In this document: in pieces, positions 63,689 through 64,000 of the stretch | Numbering within the stretch: the stretch's first letter is position 1 | How the letters are laid out: every line of letters starts with the position of its first letter | Assembly: GCF_017353185.1 (NCBI RefSeq) | Contig: NZ_JAFMYV010000002.1 | Location: 248,001 to 312,000 of the forward strand | Source of the DNA: Fibrella rubiginis | GTDB taxonomy: Bacteria > Bacteroidota > Bacteroidia > Cytophagales > Spirosomataceae | Reading direction: 5' to 3' | DNA: 64,000 nt | The notes under the pieces: generated by a model | What the model was told of the DNA's origin: nothing | Seen by the model: only the letters and a program-made list of their open reading frames with translations | The model's database searches: none | Translations under genes and position numbers: made by a program

Positions 63689-64000
63689 TCAGGAGTGAGC
63701 GATGCCTACGGGTCCATTGGTGCAGCAAGGGTAATCCGGCGAAGATTCACCATCAGCCTGCTGCCCGCTTACCGCATATAACTCCGGCAGAAACTGCTCA
63801 AAATTGCCAACCTCTTCGATGTTGTGTTTGAGCCAGGCATTCCCCATAGCGCGGGTGAACAGAAAGCGGTGCAGCAACGGGTTTAGCAGGTACTGACCAA
63901 CAGGATTTTCTGCGCCGACCTGCATTCGCGACCGATACAGCGTACCACCCGGCGTGGCCTCAAACCAATGTTGCAGGCTAAAGACCTCCTGCCCCAGCTC
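63689..64000 (-). CDS. SRPBCC-family protein, partial (5' end outside window)
   Basis: The visible C-terminal part is about 103 residues, open to the window edge. It reads LQHWFEATPGGTLYRSRMQV, LNPLLHRFLFTRAMGNAWLK and HNIEEVGNFEQFLPELY, then a polar tail. The HNxEEVGNxExxLPxLY ending resembles SRPBCC (START/polyketide cyclase-like) ligand-binding proteins. A methionine at 63925 is internal and not the start. Confidence 0.7.
   Translation of the reverse strand, partial: ELGQEVFSLQHWFEATPGGTLYRSRMQVGAENPVGQYLLNPLLHRFLFTRAMGNAWLKHNIEEVGNFEQFLPELYAVSGQQADGESSPDYPCCTNGPVGIAHS

Overview
The window looks like a chromosome segment of a Bacteroidetes bacterium, probably order Cytophagales, near Spirosoma/Fibrella (Spirosomataceae). 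This is inferred, not measured. The pointers are GC-rich coding sequence with relaxed spacing, start regions without Shine-Dalgarno sites, promoter candidates of the Bacteroidetes type (TTG, 17 bases, TANNTTTG), PKD/ZU5/beta-helix lipoproteins, FtsX-like permeases of about 800 residues, LytS-type and 7TM-type sensor kinases, and domains such as DUF2911, DUF4159 and DUF6544. I found no rRNA, tRNA or CRISPR array.

Layout. 1-13.8 kb: metabolism and stress genes (phosphotriesterase-like hydrolase, tandem Usp, CheY-like regulator, PEP synthase, then a Crp / NADP-binding / DoxX-fusion / DOPA-dioxygenase run, beta-barrel protein, KatG). 13.8-21.7 kb: late cobalamin genes with a small integral membrane protein, a palindrome-rich gap, fasciclin protein, DPP-IV-like peptidase, RsmE, DUF4159 protein, desaturase. 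21.7-30.1 kb: accessory island with a WD40 gene fragment cut at the end of an IS1595-like element, passenger ORFs, then a two-gene operon: a 250-residue protein of unknown family and a 1302-residue amidase-caspase-SGNH hydrolase fusion. 30.1-42.6 kb: FG-GAP protein, FtsX permease, DUF2911, OmpA, an S9 peptidase and two sensor kinases that each carry one premature stop. 42.7-50.7 kb: three-gene stress block, DeoR regulator divergent from nudK-DUF4406, lipase-like lipoprotein, YncE-phosphoesterase fusion, VOC protein. 50.8-64 kb: three LytS-type kinases, gamma-glutamyltransferase, secreted lipoproteins, a frameshifted DUF2306 gene, cytochrome c and a partial SRPBCC gene.

Themes. (1) The best candidate for an undescribed system is the amidase-caspase-SGNH fusion with its upstream partner, beside a truncated WD40 gene. 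(2) Three genes carry single premature stops, each explicable by one C-to-T (or complementary G-to-A) change; a fourth has a one-base frameshift in a G run; the transposase has an internal in-frame deletion. (3) A three-part element (hairpin, CGTTTCAYCGGGTTT, exactly 27 bases, YANNTTTG) recurs three times before secreted-protein genes at 58.5-63.6 kb. (4) Palindromes are plentiful: a perfect 37-bp hairpin, an 81-bp inverted repeat built of smaller palindromes, a covarying AACC...GGTT hairpin pair, and inverted heptanucleotide arrays. All domain calls were made by reading motifs, without database searches.
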